Notes: generated from the sequence alone by a model not told the origin. A stretch of 64,000 bases of DNA from an uncultured Pseudophaeobacter sp. (GCA_905479575.1 CAJQNB010000007.1:62001-126000), one strand, 5' to 3'. Shown: positions 37,588-47,189, numbered from the stretch's first letter. Program-made: numbers and translations.

Positions 37588-39744
37588 ATGACCTTGGTCA
37601 AGAGCCGATTGCAGATTGCTGGTTTTGCCGCAGTAATATTTGCCTTGTCAGCAGTTTTTCTTGTCAGCAGAGCGGTTGAACTCGACAGAGCCATCTATGT
37701 ATTGCCGAAACAGGTTATACGGCTGGAGAGATCTCTTGGATATGATGGATTTATTCACAATTTCAAAAATGGTGTCCTGCGCCGGGATGAGGAATATTTT
37801 ACCAAAGCGGAACGTAACTATGATGAAATAGTGGCCACTCTCACGCGGATCAGCCTCACGGCGCAATCGGTGGGGTTGCAGGCCGATTTTACCTCTCTGG
37901 AGGACACATTGTCAGATTATCGCGTGATGATTGACGAAGCCAGGCAACTGCAGCTGACGGGAAAATCTGCAGCTGAAGTCGATGCCCGCGTGCGTCTGTC
38001 GGACATTGACGCCGCTGAGAACATACGCGCCTTTGAGCTCCAATTAATCAACGCAATGCAGGGGCGTAGGTGGCTTCTTGTGACCGTAGGTGGGGGCTGT
38101 TTTGCCGCCTTCGTGCTCACATTGCTGTTATTGACAGTGACGCTGGTTCGGCTTCTGCAGACCGCTGAAAAAGCGCGGGTAAAGGCACGCGAGAGTGAAG
38201 CGACACTGTTGCAGGCTGAACGAATTGCCAGATTAGGCCACTGGAAGGTGCTGAAAAACGGCGCGCTGAAAACCTCGAAATCAATGCGAGAAATTCTAGC
38301 TTTCTCAAGTTCCGAGGGTCCCGATACTCTGGAGAAATTCTTTTCCCTAATGTCTGATGCGGACAGGGAAAAGCTGGAGAGCCGGATGTCTAAATCCGGC
38401 CACCAGCGGGAACCCTATACCTGCTTTCATAAAATAAGAATAGCAGATGGGTCAGAACTGTCCGTTGTGAATACCGGAGAGCCCGTTATTGATGGTCAGG
38501 GCGAAATTTATGGTTTTGTTGGGATTATCCAGGATATTTCAAGAACAATTGATCTGGAAAACGAGCTTCGGCAATCTCAGAAAATGGAGGCTGTTGGGAA
38601 TTTGGCCGGTGGGATGGCGCATGATTTTAATAATATTTTGGCGGTCATCCTTGGCAATCTTGAATTGATGGAAACAACGGACCAGAAAGAGAGCCACTCT
38701 CGCTATCGCACAAGTGCGATTCAGGCTGCAAAACGGGGTGCTGAGATAACGAAGAATGTGCTCAGCTTTGCGCGAAAATCACACCTGGAGCCTCAGCTCT
38801 TGGACGGGAATTCCGTCGTTCGAGAAGTGCTGACTTGGGCAGAGCGTCTGCTGCCCGCCAACATTGAAATTCAAACATCTCTGCTGGGATCTATTTGGCC
38901 GTTTTTAGCCGATGATGCGCTCACAAAGAGCGCCCTTCTTAACCTTCTGCTGAACGCAAGAGACGCGATGCCCGATGGCGGTCGTTTGACGATTGAAACC
39001 GCAAATGTTCGATTAGATGATGAATACCTGGGTGAGAGGAATGAACACATCAAGCCAGGCCGGTACATCATGTTGGCCATCTCAGACACAGGGTCCGGCA
39101 TCGAACCTCAGCATCTCAAAGAGATATTCGAACCGTTCTTTTCAACCAAACAAGTTGGTAAAGGCTCAGGTCTTGGGCTCTCTATGGTGCACGGGTTCAT
39201 GAAACAATCAGGGGGGGCGGTACAGGTCTATTCTGAAATCGGCACTGGTACGACATTCAAATTGTACTTCAAGGCAGCAGGTCAGGCTGCCTCCTTTGAC
39301 GCGATGCCGGTGATGGAAACCCGGACTGCCAGGGCAGATCACAGCAAAGTTCTTCTGGTGGAAGACAATGCCGAGTTGTTGAAGCCGCTTGCAGAAATGC
39401 TGACCAAAGCCGGATACAGTGTGACCACGGCGAAAAGTGGAGATGAGGCATTTACCACTTGGTCTGACTTGCGAGACTTCGACGCTGTGGTCACCGATAT
39501 TGTCATGCCGGGGCAGCTCCAGGGAACCCATCTTGCCAAAGAGATCCGGGCGGTCGACCCAACTGTCCCAATTGTCTTTATGTCCGGCTATGCCAGTGAG
39601 GCAATGATCCACGGCAACGGGCTGATGCCAGAAGACTGTCGGTTGATGAAACCTGTTGGCAGGGCAGAGCTTCTGGCCGCCATCGGCATGGTCCTGGAGG
39701 GCAAGCTGGGAAAAGAAACCGCTCTATCAGACGCTGAAACATGA
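37588..39744 (+). CDS. Hybrid sensor histidine kinase with C-terminal receiver domain
   Basis: The 718-residue protein has two membrane segments (residues about 10-28 and 155-180) bounding a helical periplasmic sensor of about 125 residues with several coiled segments, a PAS-like domain (about 210-330), a HisKA domain with phospho-acceptor His345 (GGMAHDFNNIL), an HATPase domain (LNLLLNARDAM, DTGSGIEP, GKGSGLGLSMVHGF) and a receiver domain with Asp637 (VVTDIVMPG). HDFNN-type hybrid kinases signal through their own receiver, often without an adjacent regulator, and none is present here. Its base composition is clearly more AT-rich than its neighbours, which suggests transfer. GAGGAA lies eight bases before the ATG. 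Confidence 0.94.
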   Translation: MTLVKSRLQIAGFAAVIFALSAVFLVSRAVELDRAIYVLPKQVIRLERSLGYDGFIHNFKNGVLRRDEEYFTKAERNYDEIVATLTRISLTAQSVGLQADFTSLEDTLSDYRVMIDEARQLQLTGKSAAEVDARVRLSDIDAAENIRAFELQLINAMQGRRWLLVTVGGGCFAAFVLTLLLLTVTLVRLLQTAEKARVKARESEATLLQAERIARLGHWKVLKNGALKTSKSMREILAFSSSEGPDTLEKFFSLMSDADREKLESRMSKSGHQREPYTCFHKIRIADGSELSVVNTGEPVIDGQGEIYGFVGIIQDISRTIDLENELRQSQKMEAVGNLAGGMAHDFNNILAVILGNLELMETTDQKESHSRYRTSAIQAAKRGAEITKNVLSFARKSHLEPQLLDGNSVVREVLTWAERLLPANIEIQTSLLGSIWPFLADDALTKSALLNLLLNARDAMPDGGRLTIETANVRLDDEYLGERNEHIKPGRYIMLAISDTGSGIEPQHLKEIFEPFFSTKQVGKGSGLGLSMVHGFMKQSGGAVQVYSEIGTGTTFKLYFKAAGQAASFDAMPVMETRTARADHSKVLLVEDNAELLKPLAEMLTKAGYSVTTAKSGDEAFTTWSDLRDFDAVVTDIVMPGQLQGTHLAKEIRAVDPTVPIVFMSGYASEAMIHGNGLMPEDCRLMKPVGRAELLAAIGMVLEGKLGKETALSDAET

Positions 39745-39782
39745 CAAACGCGGTTGTGTCTGGCTCTACTTAAATGGTCGTA

Positions 39783-39846
<64 letters not shown>

Positions 39847-39935
39847 GTATACTGGGCGTTTTTCAGCAGCCCGCTAGGGCAGCACATCAGCATTGTAAGC
39901 GATGAACGGCTGGCAGGCATTCAAGCCAGAGCGGC

Positions 39936-40742
39936 TCAAGAACCGGTCAGCCTGTCCTTGGGGCTGTGACCGGGCGCCATAAACGGATCCACCGGATAGC
40001 CAACCCGGGCCAGATACAAACCATGGCCGGGGCAGACCGGGCCACAGGCGGCGCGGTCGCAGGCTTCCAATGCGGATTTCACATCCTGCGGCTCCCAGGC
40101 GCCGGCGCCGACGCGTTCCAATGTGCCAACAAAGCTGCGCACCTGATTGTGCAGAAAACTGCGCGCCCGCACGTGAAAATGCACCTCGGGGCCGGACAGT
40201 CCCATGACCCGCTCGATGCGCAGCTCATCCAGGGTTTTCTGCGGGCTTTGCGCCTGACAGATCGACGAGCGGAAGGTGGTGAAATCATGGTTGCCGAGCA
40301 GGTGGTTGGCCGCCTCCTGCATGGCGTCGACATCCAGATCATTGTTGACCTGCCAGACCTGGCCCGCGTCATGGGTGCCGGGTGCGCGGCGGATCAGGAT
40401 GCGAAACAGATACTGCCGCTCGATGGCGGAAAACCTGGCGTGCCACTCCGGGTCGACCTCGGCGCAGTCCACAATCGCCACGGGCGCGGGCTTCAGGTGG
40501 AAATTCAGCGCCTCCGACAGCCGAAAGGGCGTCCAGGTTTTTTGCAGATCACAATGGGCCACCTGTCCCAGCCCATGCACGCCGGTATCTGTGCGGCCTG
40601 CCGCGGCAATGGTATGGGGACCGGGTTCCAGCCGGGCGAGCGCATCTTCGATCGCGCCCTGCACCGAGGGCTGATCTTTCTGCCGCTGCCATCCGGCAAA
40701 GGGCTTTCCGTGGTATTCAACTTTGAGAGCAAAACGAGGCAT
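39936..40742 (-). CDS. truA: tRNA pseudouridine(38-40) synthase TruA
   Basis: The 268-residue protein begins [12 protein letters not shown] and shows the TruA catalytic motif GRTDTGVHG with Asp52, [21 protein letters not shown], and [14 protein letters not shown]. It isomerises uridines 38-40 in the anticodon arm of many tRNAs. ATG 40742 matches the family start; a TTG 12 codons upstream is in frame but unlikely. It is divergent from ycjX. Confidence 0.95.
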   Translation of the reverse strand: MPRFALKVEYHGKPFAGWQRQKDQPSVQGAIEDALARLEPGPHTIAAAGRTDTGVHGLGQVAHCDLQKTWTPFRLSEALNFHLKPAPVAIVDCAEVDPEWHARFSAIERQYLFRILIRRAPGTHDAGQVWQVNNDLDVDAMQEAANHLLGNHDFTTFRSSICQAQSPQKTLDELRIERVMGLSGPEVHFHVRARSFLHNQVRSFVGTLERVGAGAWEPQDVKSALEACDRAACGPVCPGHGLYLARVGYPVDPFMAPGHSPKDRLTGS

Positions 40743-40842
40743 GAGCGGGCAAGTAACCCGGCAACAGGGCTGAGGCAAGTGCTCAGACAGGCTGGAAAAC
40801 CCGCTACCACCTGCCTATCTTGAGCCAAGCAAACAACAGCAG

Positions 40843-42267
40843 GTGGGCCGGGTGGTATTATTGACATTGACCGAGGGCGCGGCACGCGGGCTGGACAGCC
40901 TTGGCAGCACTGTGTCCTCGCGGTTCTTTGAGCCGACGCTCAGGCTGGGTGTCACGGGGCTGGCGCGTGCGGGTAAGACGGTTTTTATCACTTCGCTGGT
41001 GGCCAACCTGCTGAACCGTGGGCGGATGCTGCAACTGGATGCGGCGCGCATGGGCCGCATCGACAGCGCCTATCTGCAACCCCAGCCCGACGATACGGTG
41101 CCGCGTTTTGCCTATGAGGACCATCTGGCGGCGCTGACCGGCCCGCAGCCTTCTTGGCCTGCCAGCACCCGCGCCGTGTCTGAGCTGCGCCTCAGTCTCA
41201 CCCTGCGCCCTGCGGGGCTGCTGTCCGGCTTTCAGGGGCCGCGTCGGCTGCATCTGGATATCGTCGACTACCCCGGCGAATGGCTGCTCGATCTGGCGCT
41301 GTTGGACAAATCATATGCCCAGTGGTCCGCCGAGGTGCTGGACCGGCTGCCCGTCCGCGAGGTGGCGGCGGATTTCCTGCAAGCTCTGACCACGGTCGAG
41401 GCCACGGCGCCCCATGATGAACCACAGGCACAGGCGCTGGCGGCGGAATTCACCCGCTATCTGAACGCGGCGCGCCGGGCCGGGTTTTATGACTGCTCGC
41501 CGGGGCGGTTTTTGCTGCCGGGCGATCTGGAGGGCTCCCCGGTGCTGACCTTTGGCCCCCTGCCACCACAAGAGACCGCGCCGCGCCGCAGCCTGTGGCG
41601 CGAGATGGAGCGCCGCTACGAGGCCTATAAGTCCAAGGTGGTGCAGCCGTTTTTCCGCGATCATTTCACCCGCATCGACCGTCAGGTGGTGCTGGTGGAT
41701 GTGCTCAGCGCCATTCACGCCGGGCCGCAGGCGGTGGAAGATCTGCGTCTGGCCATGGGCGATGTGCTGGCGGCCTTTCGCCCCGGTCGCAATGGGTTCC
41801 TCACCTCGCTATTGCGCGGCAAGCGGGTTGAGAAAATCCTCTTCGCCGCCACCAAGGCCGACCATTTGCACCATTTGCAACATCCACAGATGACCGCCAT
41901 CATCGAAGCCCTGACCAGCGATGCCCGCGACCGGGCGCAGTTCGCCGGGGCCGAAACCGCGGCGCTGGCGCTGGCGTCGCTGCGGGCCACCACCGAAGAG
42001 ATGCGTCCTCACAATGGGGCAGAGCTGGCCTGCGTGCGCGGGCGACTGCTGGAGACCGGTAAGCAGGCGGCCTTTTACCCCGGCGCCCTGCCGACGGATC
42101 CGGCGCAGCTGCTGTCTCCGGCGCGTCAGGGGGCGCGGCACTGGCTGGACGGCGATTATCAGGCGATGCAGTTTGCCCCGGCGCCGCTGAGCCTGAAGCC
42201 GGGGGATGGGCCGCCTCATATCCGGCTGGATCGGGCCGCAGAATTCCTGATCGGAGACGCCCTGTGA
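40843..42267 (+). CDS. ycjX: YcjX-like P-loop stress protein (DUF463)
   Basis: The roughly 474-residue protein belongs to the YcjX/DUF463 family: a P-loop near residues 39-46 (GLARAGKT), the DIVDYPGEWLLDL switch-like segment, YEAYKSKVVQPFFRDHF, RQVVLVDVLSAIHAG and the ATKADHLHH guanine-like specificity segment. Family members are GTPase-like proteins of unclear role, often stress induced, and usually precede a ycjF gene, as here, with one GNAT gene inserted. The start is uncertain: GTG 40843, GTG 40852 and TTG 40861 are all in frame, and 40861 has the best-placed GGTGG. The stop overlaps the next gene by four bases. Confidence 0.88.
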   Translation: MGRVVLLTLTEGAARGLDSLGSTVSSRFFEPTLRLGVTGLARAGKTVFITSLVANLLNRGRMLQLDAARMGRIDSAYLQPQPDDTVPRFAYEDHLAALTGPQPSWPASTRAVSELRLSLTLRPAGLLSGFQGPRRLHLDIVDYPGEWLLDLALLDKSYAQWSAEVLDRLPVREVAADFLQALTTVEATAPHDEPQAQALAAEFTRYLNAARRAGFYDCSPGRFLLPGDLEGSPVLTFGPLPPQETAPRRSLWREMERRYEAYKSKVVQPFFRDHFTRIDRQVVLVDVLSAIHAGPQAVEDLRLAMGDVLAAFRPGRNGFLTSLLRGKRVEKILFAATKADHLHHLQHPQMTAIIEALTSDARDRAQFAGAETAALALASLRATTEEMRPHNGAELACVRGRLLETGKQAAFYPGALPTDPAQLLSPARQGARHWLDGDYQAMQFAPAPLSLKPGDGPPHIRLDRAAEFLIGDAL

Positions 42268-42758
42268 ACTCTCCACTCCCTGCTGTCAGCCTACGTCCGG
42301 CCTCGGCGCTGGATGCGGGTCCCACGGGCTGGATTCTGCACCGCTTTGCGCTCTACACCCCGTGGATGCCGGTGCTGTACTCCGAGGCGGAAATCATTGG
42401 CTTTTGCGAGGTAATGATTAGGCACGGCTGGGTCACGGTGGCTGAACATGACGGGCGGGTGGTTGGCTTTATGGCCCGCGACGGGGCTGAGATCTGCAGC
42501 CTCTATCTGGCACCGGACGCCCAGGGGCAGGGGGTTGGCAAGGTCCTGTTGCGACAGGCCAAGGCGGCGCAGCCGGCGCTGTGGTTGCGGGCCCTTGCGG
42601 CCAATACCGGCGCCCGGCGCTTTTACCAGCGCGAAGGGTTCTTTGAAACGGACCGCAGCGACGGCAGCGGCAACGACGAAGGCCTGCCGGATGTCCGCAT
42701 GGAATGGCAGGCCGAGACTCACGCGTACGCCCCCCAACAGCAGGAGCAACAGGGATGA
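42264..42758 (+). CDS. GNAT-family N-acetyltransferase
   Basis: The 164-residue protein has the GNAT fold: a variable N-terminus, VAEHDGRVVGFMARDG (strands 2-3), the acetyl-CoA motif YLAPDAQGQGVGKVLL and the late AANTGARRFYQREGF. It would acetylate an amine or a protein N-terminus; the substrate is unknown. It starts with GTG overlapping the ycjX stop and ends overlapping the ycjF start (ATGA), so translation of all three is coupled. An extra acetyltransferase between ycjX and ycjF is unusual. Confidence 0.88.
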   Translation: MNSPLPAVSLRPASALDAGPTGWILHRFALYTPWMPVLYSEAEIIGFCEVMIRHGWVTVAEHDGRVVGFMARDGAEICSLYLAPDAQGQGVGKVLLRQAKAAQPALWLRALAANTGARRFYQREGFFETDRSDGSGNDEGLPDVRMEWQAETHAYAPQQQEQQG

Positions 42759-43774
42759 GCCAGAAACCGGTACTGTTTGATCTGGAGCAGGATGACAGCC
42801 CTCAGACTCCGGATGTCGCGGCGGCTCCGCCGGTGCCGGATGTTCTGCCGAACCTGGACCAGTCTGCGCCCCCTGCTGCGATGGAGCAGGCGGCGCGTCT
42901 GGCGGCCCGGCCGCCTTCACGGTTGGCGCGGTGGTTCTGGGGGCTGGTGCTGGGCTTGCTGGGCGCGGTGGTGTCCTTAGCGGCCTGGGATTTTGCCGTT
43001 GGGCTGGTGGCGCGGATGCCGCTTTTGGGCTGGGCGGTCAGCGCCGGGCTGGTGTTGGCCCTGATCCTGGCGCTGGTGATGCTGCTGCGCGAGCTGGCAG
43101 CGCTGGCCCGGTTGAAGCGGGTCGATGGGCTGCGTCAGGGGGCAGCGCTGGCGCATAGCGACCTTGCCGCCGCCAAGTCACATGTGGCCAAGCTGCAGCG
43201 TTTTTATGCCGGGCGCCCGGATATGGCCTGGCAATTGGCCCGGCTGTCAGAGCGACAGGATGAGGTGCTGGACGCCGATGCTCTGCTGGTGCTGGCAGAA
43301 GAAGAGCTATTGGCGCCACTGGATGCCCGTGCCCTGCAAGAGGTCGAGGCCGCCGCCCGTCAGGTTGCCACAGTGACGGCGCTGGTGCCGCTGGCGCTGG
43401 CCGATGTCACTGTGGCGCTGCTGGCCTCAGTGCGGATGATCCGCCAGGTGGCGCAGATCTATGGCGGGCGCTCGGGGCTGTTCAGCTCCTGGCGGTTGAC
43501 CCGCGCGGTGCTGGCCCATCTTGCCGCCACCGGAGCGGTGGCTGCGGGGGATGATGTTCTGGAGTCGGTGCTGGGCGGTTCAGTCCTGTCCAAGCTGTCA
43601 CGCCGCTTTGGCGAAGGGGTTGTCAATGGCGCCCTGTCGGCCCGCGTTGGCATCGCTGCCATGGAGGTCTGCCGCCCCTCGCCCTTCTCGCGGGCGCATC
43701 GCCCCGCGACCCGGCGGGTGATCAAAGGCGCCTTGGCCGGGCTGTTTCGCCGCGATCAGGCCCCGGAACCGTAA
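42755..43774 (+). CDS. ycjF: YcjF-like membrane protein (TIGR01620)
   Basis: The 339-residue protein has an acidic, Pro-rich N-terminus (DLEQDDSPQTPD), two membrane segments (residues about 55-80 and 88-110), and a C-terminal helical cytosolic domain of the TIGR01620/DUF697 type (VPLALADVTVALLASVRMIRQVA, GVVNGALSARVGIAAMEVCRP). Partner of YcjX in the same operon; its role is not known. ATG 42755 overlaps the GNAT stop; the frame is open upstream, but the MSQKPVLF start has the best ribosome site (GGAG). Confidence 0.88.
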   Translation: MSQKPVLFDLEQDDSPQTPDVAAAPPVPDVLPNLDQSAPPAAMEQAARLAARPPSRLARWFWGLVLGLLGAVVSLAAWDFAVGLVARMPLLGWAVSAGLVLALILALVMLLRELAALARLKRVDGLRQGAALAHSDLAAAKSHVAKLQRFYAGRPDMAWQLARLSERQDEVLDADALLVLAEEELLAPLDARALQEVEAAARQVATVTALVPLALADVTVALLASVRMIRQVAQIYGGRSGLFSSWRLTRAVLAHLAATGAVAAGDDVLESVLGGSVLSKLSRRFGEGVVNGALSARVGIAAMEVCRPSPFSRAHRPATRRVIKGALAGLFRRDQAPEP

Positions 43775-44362
43775 AAGTCGCGATAATCCAACCGCCTGTT
43801 CTGCGTAGCTCAGGCCGCGTCAGACCCACAGGCCGCGTCAAACCCACAGGTCAGGGTGATCTTTTCTGTGGAAAACCCTGTGGAAATACCTGTGCACAGT
43901 GCTAGGAGGGACCCAAAATCATAATGATATTAAGGGCCTTTACCCTTTTCTTCAGCTGAGCTGCGGACAGGCGCTAGCTGTGAGTATCAGTGATAACCGG
44001 GATCCGTTGCTTTGCCTGTCTTTGCCCCCACCTGGCTGGAACTCACCCGCTCAGCGGCCGGTGACCTGCGCAAAAATCTGGGTCAGGTGGCAGCTGCGCC
44101 ATGGGAGCCGCGAGGCTCTGCAAGAGCGCTGTTTTCCACAGGTGGAGAGGTGTTATCCACAGGCGGGGCATATTTATTCACAGAATTGAGATTGCGGTGG
44201 CAGCTCTATCACGGCTATTTTGCGTTTCTTTAGTGGTGTTTTTCTAACAATTATCGCGGGCCTAACCGGAATATGGGGCGATAATTTTCCAATTCTCAAC
44301 TTTGGGCACTTTGGGGTCAGTCCTGATTTCAGGTTTGGGGCCGGTCTGGACGTCGCTGTGCC
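43775..44362. other. Candidate replication origin: opposed clusters of DnaA-box-like sites in a gene-free region
   Basis: The 588-bp region has no gene. Right cluster, plus strand: TTTTCCACA (44132-44140), TTATCCACA (44153-44161, perfect DnaA box), TTATTCACA (44174-44182, perfect to TTATNCACA). Left cluster, inverse orientation: TGTGGAAAA (43867-43875), TGTGGAAAT (43879-43887), and the palindrome CTGTGCACAG (43890-43899). AT-rich DNA follows the right cluster (about 44171-44300) and the left one (43915-43940). This resembles a bacterial oriC with a DNA-unwinding element. The usual alphaproteobacterial neighbours (hemE, parAB) are not here, so a non-origin DnaA-binding site is possible. Confidence 0.5.
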
Positions 44363-44812
44363 TTAGAAAAGTTTGGGCGGCCCGTCCTTGGGTTGGCGCA
44401 TGGCCACGATCCCCGTGCGAAAGCCCTCGCCGATACGATCTGCCAGCGTGCCCCATTGCAGCGCAATCGGCGCGGGCAGCTCGGCCCGCAGCACTTCGTG
44501 GAACAGCCCTAGCCACTGTGGGAAATGCTCTGCCTGGATTTCGGGGCGCGAGACATGCACTCGCATCGGGTTGCCGTTATAGCTCTTTTCGCGCAGGATC
44601 GCATTCCGCCAGAACCGGGCGATCTTGGCCTCATGCGCGGGCCAGTCTGCATCTGCCACATAGCGGGCAAAAATGGGCCCCAGCTCTGGATGCGCGCGGA
44701 TGCGGATGTAGAACAGGGTCACCACACGGTCGATTTCGGATCCACTGATGTCAAAGCGCTTCATCGGGTGATTGGCGGTTTGGGGGGTATCGGTAGGAGA
44801 GGTCTTGGTCAT
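44363..44812 (-). CDS. Group III truncated haemoglobin
   Basis: The 149-residue protein matches the group III (P-type) truncated globins: a helix with VTLFYIRIRAHPELGPIF (B helix Tyr), WPAHEAKIARFWRNAIL, the RPEIQAEHFPQWLGLF segment with the proximal His region, and a final MRQPKDG. Group III globins bind oxygen and nitric oxide and are linked to nitrosative or low-oxygen stress. The first 16 residues may be upstream of the true start, since an in-frame ATG lies at residue 17 (MKRFDIS). It is a single gene, divergent from the VIT transporter gene. Confidence 0.88.
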   Translation of the reverse strand: MTKTSPTDTPQTANHPMKRFDISGSEIDRVVTLFYIRIRAHPELGPIFARYVADADWPAHEAKIARFWRNAILREKSYNGNPMRVHVSRPEIQAEHFPQWLGLFHEVLRAELPAPIALQWGTLADRIGEGFRTGIVAMRQPKDGPPKLF

Positions 44813-44970
44813 GGGGCTGTCTCGCTTGCGGTCTTGGCCCAGCGGCCGGTTCCGCTGCTGCCCTCACATAGGGGTTTCCTTGGCTGATGGGTAGGGGCGG
44901 CGTTGATCTGTCGCAAGGCACAGGCGCCCGGATCCATTAGATGTAGGAGCCCTAACAGAAGGAGCCCGCC

Positions 44971-45681
44971 ATGGTCGATCACGGACACAGCCCGCAGGAA
45001 ATCAGCGACCGCATTGGCAGGCCTCCGGGGCGCGGGGTGCTGCGGGATGTGGTTTACGGTGCCATTGATGGTTCGGTCACCACCTTCGCAATTGTCGCCG
45101 GGGTGGCGGGTGCGGGGTTGTCGCCCTTTGTCATTGTGGCGCTGGGGCTGGCCAATGTGCTGGCGGATGGGTTTTCGATGGCTGCGGGCAATTATTCCGG
45201 CACCAAGGCGGAACTGGACGATCTCAATCGCCTGCGTCAGGTCGAGGAGAACCACATCAAAACCTACCCCGAAGGTGAGCGCGGCGAGGCGCGAGAGATC
45301 CTGCGGCTCAAGGGGTTGTCGGGGCCGGTGCTGGAGGCGGCGACCGATGCGATCTGCGCCGACAAAGAGGCCTGGATCAACCTGATGATGGAGGGCGAAT
45401 ATGGCGTCAGCCCGGTGGACCCTGACCCAATGCGCGCGGCGCTGGCTACCTTTGCGGCCTTTCTGCTGGCGGGAATGGTGCCGTTGCTACCCTTCTTGCT
45501 GGGGCTGGAATCGGCCTTTACCATTTCGGTCTGGCTGACGCTGGTGACCTTTTTTGCCATTGGCGCCTTCAAAAGCCACTGGGCCCTGACGCCCTGGTGG
45601 CGTTCGGGGGCAGAGACCCTGGCCATTGGCGGCGCAGCTGCGGCATTGGCCTATGGGGTAGGCTGCCTGTTTCAGGCCTGA
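44971..45681 (+). CDS. VIT1/CCC1 family iron/manganese transporter
   Basis: The 236-residue protein has the VIT1/CCC1 pattern: RDVVYGAIDGSVTTFAIVAGVAGAGL in the first helices (conserved DGxxT), ALGLANVLADGFSMAAGNY, a soluble metal-binding linker (VEENHIKTYPEGERGEARE), then LATFAAFLLAGMVPLLP and two more helices. Family members export or store Fe(II) and Mn(II). GGAG precedes the ATG. It follows the truncated haemoglobin in divergent orientation. Confidence 0.9.
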   Translation: MVDHGHSPQEISDRIGRPPGRGVLRDVVYGAIDGSVTTFAIVAGVAGAGLSPFVIVALGLANVLADGFSMAAGNYSGTKAELDDLNRLRQVEENHIKTYPEGERGEAREILRLKGLSGPVLEAATDAICADKEAWINLMMEGEYGVSPVDPDPMRAALATFAAFLLAGMVPLLPFLLGLESAFTISVWLTLVTFFAIGAFKSHWALTPWWRSGAETLAIGGAAAALAYGVGCLFQA

Positions 45682-45856
45682 GCCAGGCCGGGAGAGGCAC
45701 TGCCCCAAAGGTTTCGCGTGCGAAACGAATTAGCGGTCTGGTAATCTTGCCCCCGACTTTCCTAAACTGGTGTGCGCAGGTGCCACAGGCGGCCTTGTGC
45801 GCTGGACAAAACCCCGGCGCTGCGCCAGCTTGCCGGGGCTGATTCAATGGAAATTT

Positions 45857-47188
45857 ATGACAATGGCCAAGAGCACCGCCCCCAGTACAGGACCTCGGGT
45901 TTTGGTCCTTGGGGGCTATGGGTTTATTGGCGCCGCGCTGGTGCGGGCGCTGATCCGGGCGGGCTGCGCGGTTGCGGTCTTTGGCCGTGATGGCAAAATG
46001 GCAGAGCGCGTCGTGCCGGGGGTGGCGTTTGTCCCCGGAGATCTGCGCAGTTTTGCAAAGCCGCAGGACTGGCTGGCGGTCATCAGGGGCTATGATCTGG
46101 TGGTGAACGCAGCGGGGCAATTGCAGGCCTCGACGGCAGAGCTGGATCAGGTGCAGCATCTGGCGATTGCCGCTTTGGCGGTGGCCTGCGGCGATACGGG
46201 GACTGGCCTGGTGCAGATTTCTGCTGCGGGGGCCAGTACTGACAGCGCCACAGAATTTATGCGCAGCAAGGCGGCTGCAGATGCGGCGGTGGTGAAACAG
46301 GCCGACCGCACCAATATCTGGGTGCTGAAACCTGGGCTGGTTCTTGGTCAGGGTGCTTTTGGCGGCACTGCGTTGTTGCGGATGCTGGCGGCCATGCCTG
46401 TGGTGCAACCCGTGGCATTGGGGCAGGCACAAATCCAATCTGTCGGTCTGGAGGCGGTGGCCACTGCTGTCTGTCAGGCGGCGCGGGCCGCGCTGCCGCC
46501 GGGCAGCTATGATTTGGTGGAGGATCAGCCGCACAGCCTGCAAGAGATCCTGCGGCAGACCCGGGCCTGGCTGGGTTTTGCCCCGGCGCGCTGGCAGATT
46601 TTGCTGCCGCGCCCGCTGCTGTGGCTGACCACCCGGGGGGCGGATGTGCTGGGTTATTTGGGCTGGCGCTCGCCGCTGCGCCGCACTGCGGTTCAGGTGC
46701 TGGAACAGGGCATCGCTGGCGATCCCGCCCCCTACCGCCAAGCGACCGGGCAGGGGGTGGCTGCCCTGCCACAGATCCTGGGCGAGATGCGGGCGGGGCG
46801 GGAGCACCGGCTGGAAGCGCGGATGCTGCTTTGCATGCCCTTTGCGGTGGCGCTGCTGAGCCTGTTTTGGTTTTTATCCGGCATCATCGCCCTGTGGCAG
46901 CTCGACAGCGCAGCACTGCATCTGACAGCAGCTGGCTGGAGCCCCGGCCTGTCCCGCACCAGTGTGGCCTTTTGGGCGGGCGTCGATATCGTCCTGGCAC
47001 TGGCGCTGTTGTGGCGCCCCCGGGCACGGCAGGCCTGTCTTGGCATGGTGGCTGTGACGCTGTTTTACCTTGGCGCTGCCAGCCTGGTGACGCCGCAGAT
47101 GTGGAGCGATCCGCTGGGTCCATTGGTCAAGACATTGCCGGGGCTGATGCTGGCCCTGATCACCCATCAACTGCTGCAGGAGCGTTAA
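45857..47188 (+). CDS. NAD(P)-binding epimerase-like domain fused to a DoxX-like membrane domain
   Basis: The 443-residue protein has an N-terminal Rossmann domain of the atypical/extended SDR type (LVLGGYGFIGAALVRALI, GDLRSF, VVNAAG, no clear YxxxK) up to about residue 280. A C-terminal membrane domain of four hydrophobic segments (RMLLCMPFAVALLSLFWFLSG and later) follows, like DoxX/DUF4267-type proteins often fused to these SDRs. The role is unknown; NADH-ubiquinone-subunit-like SDRs and DoxX proteins are linked to redox stress. ATG 45857 is preferred; ATG 45863 is also in frame. DUF2269 follows after 1 bp. Confidence 0.8.
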   Translation: MTMAKSTAPSTGPRVLVLGGYGFIGAALVRALIRAGCAVAVFGRDGKMAERVVPGVAFVPGDLRSFAKPQDWLAVIRGYDLVVNAAGQLQASTAELDQVQHLAIAALAVACGDTGTGLVQISAAGASTDSATEFMRSKAAADAAVVKQADRTNIWVLKPGLVLGQGAFGGTALLRMLAAMPVVQPVALGQAQIQSVGLEAVATAVCQAARAALPPGSYDLVEDQPHSLQEILRQTRAWLGFAPARWQILLPRPLLWLTTRGADVLGYLGWRSPLRRTAVQVLEQGIAGDPAPYRQATGQGVAALPQILGEMRAGREHRLEARMLLCMPFAVALLSLFWFLSGIIALWQLDSAALHLTAAGWSPGLSRTSVAFWAGVDIVLALALLWRPRARQACLGMVAVTLFYLGAASLVTPQMWSDPLGPLVKTLPGLMLALITHQLLQER

Positions 47189-47189
47189 G

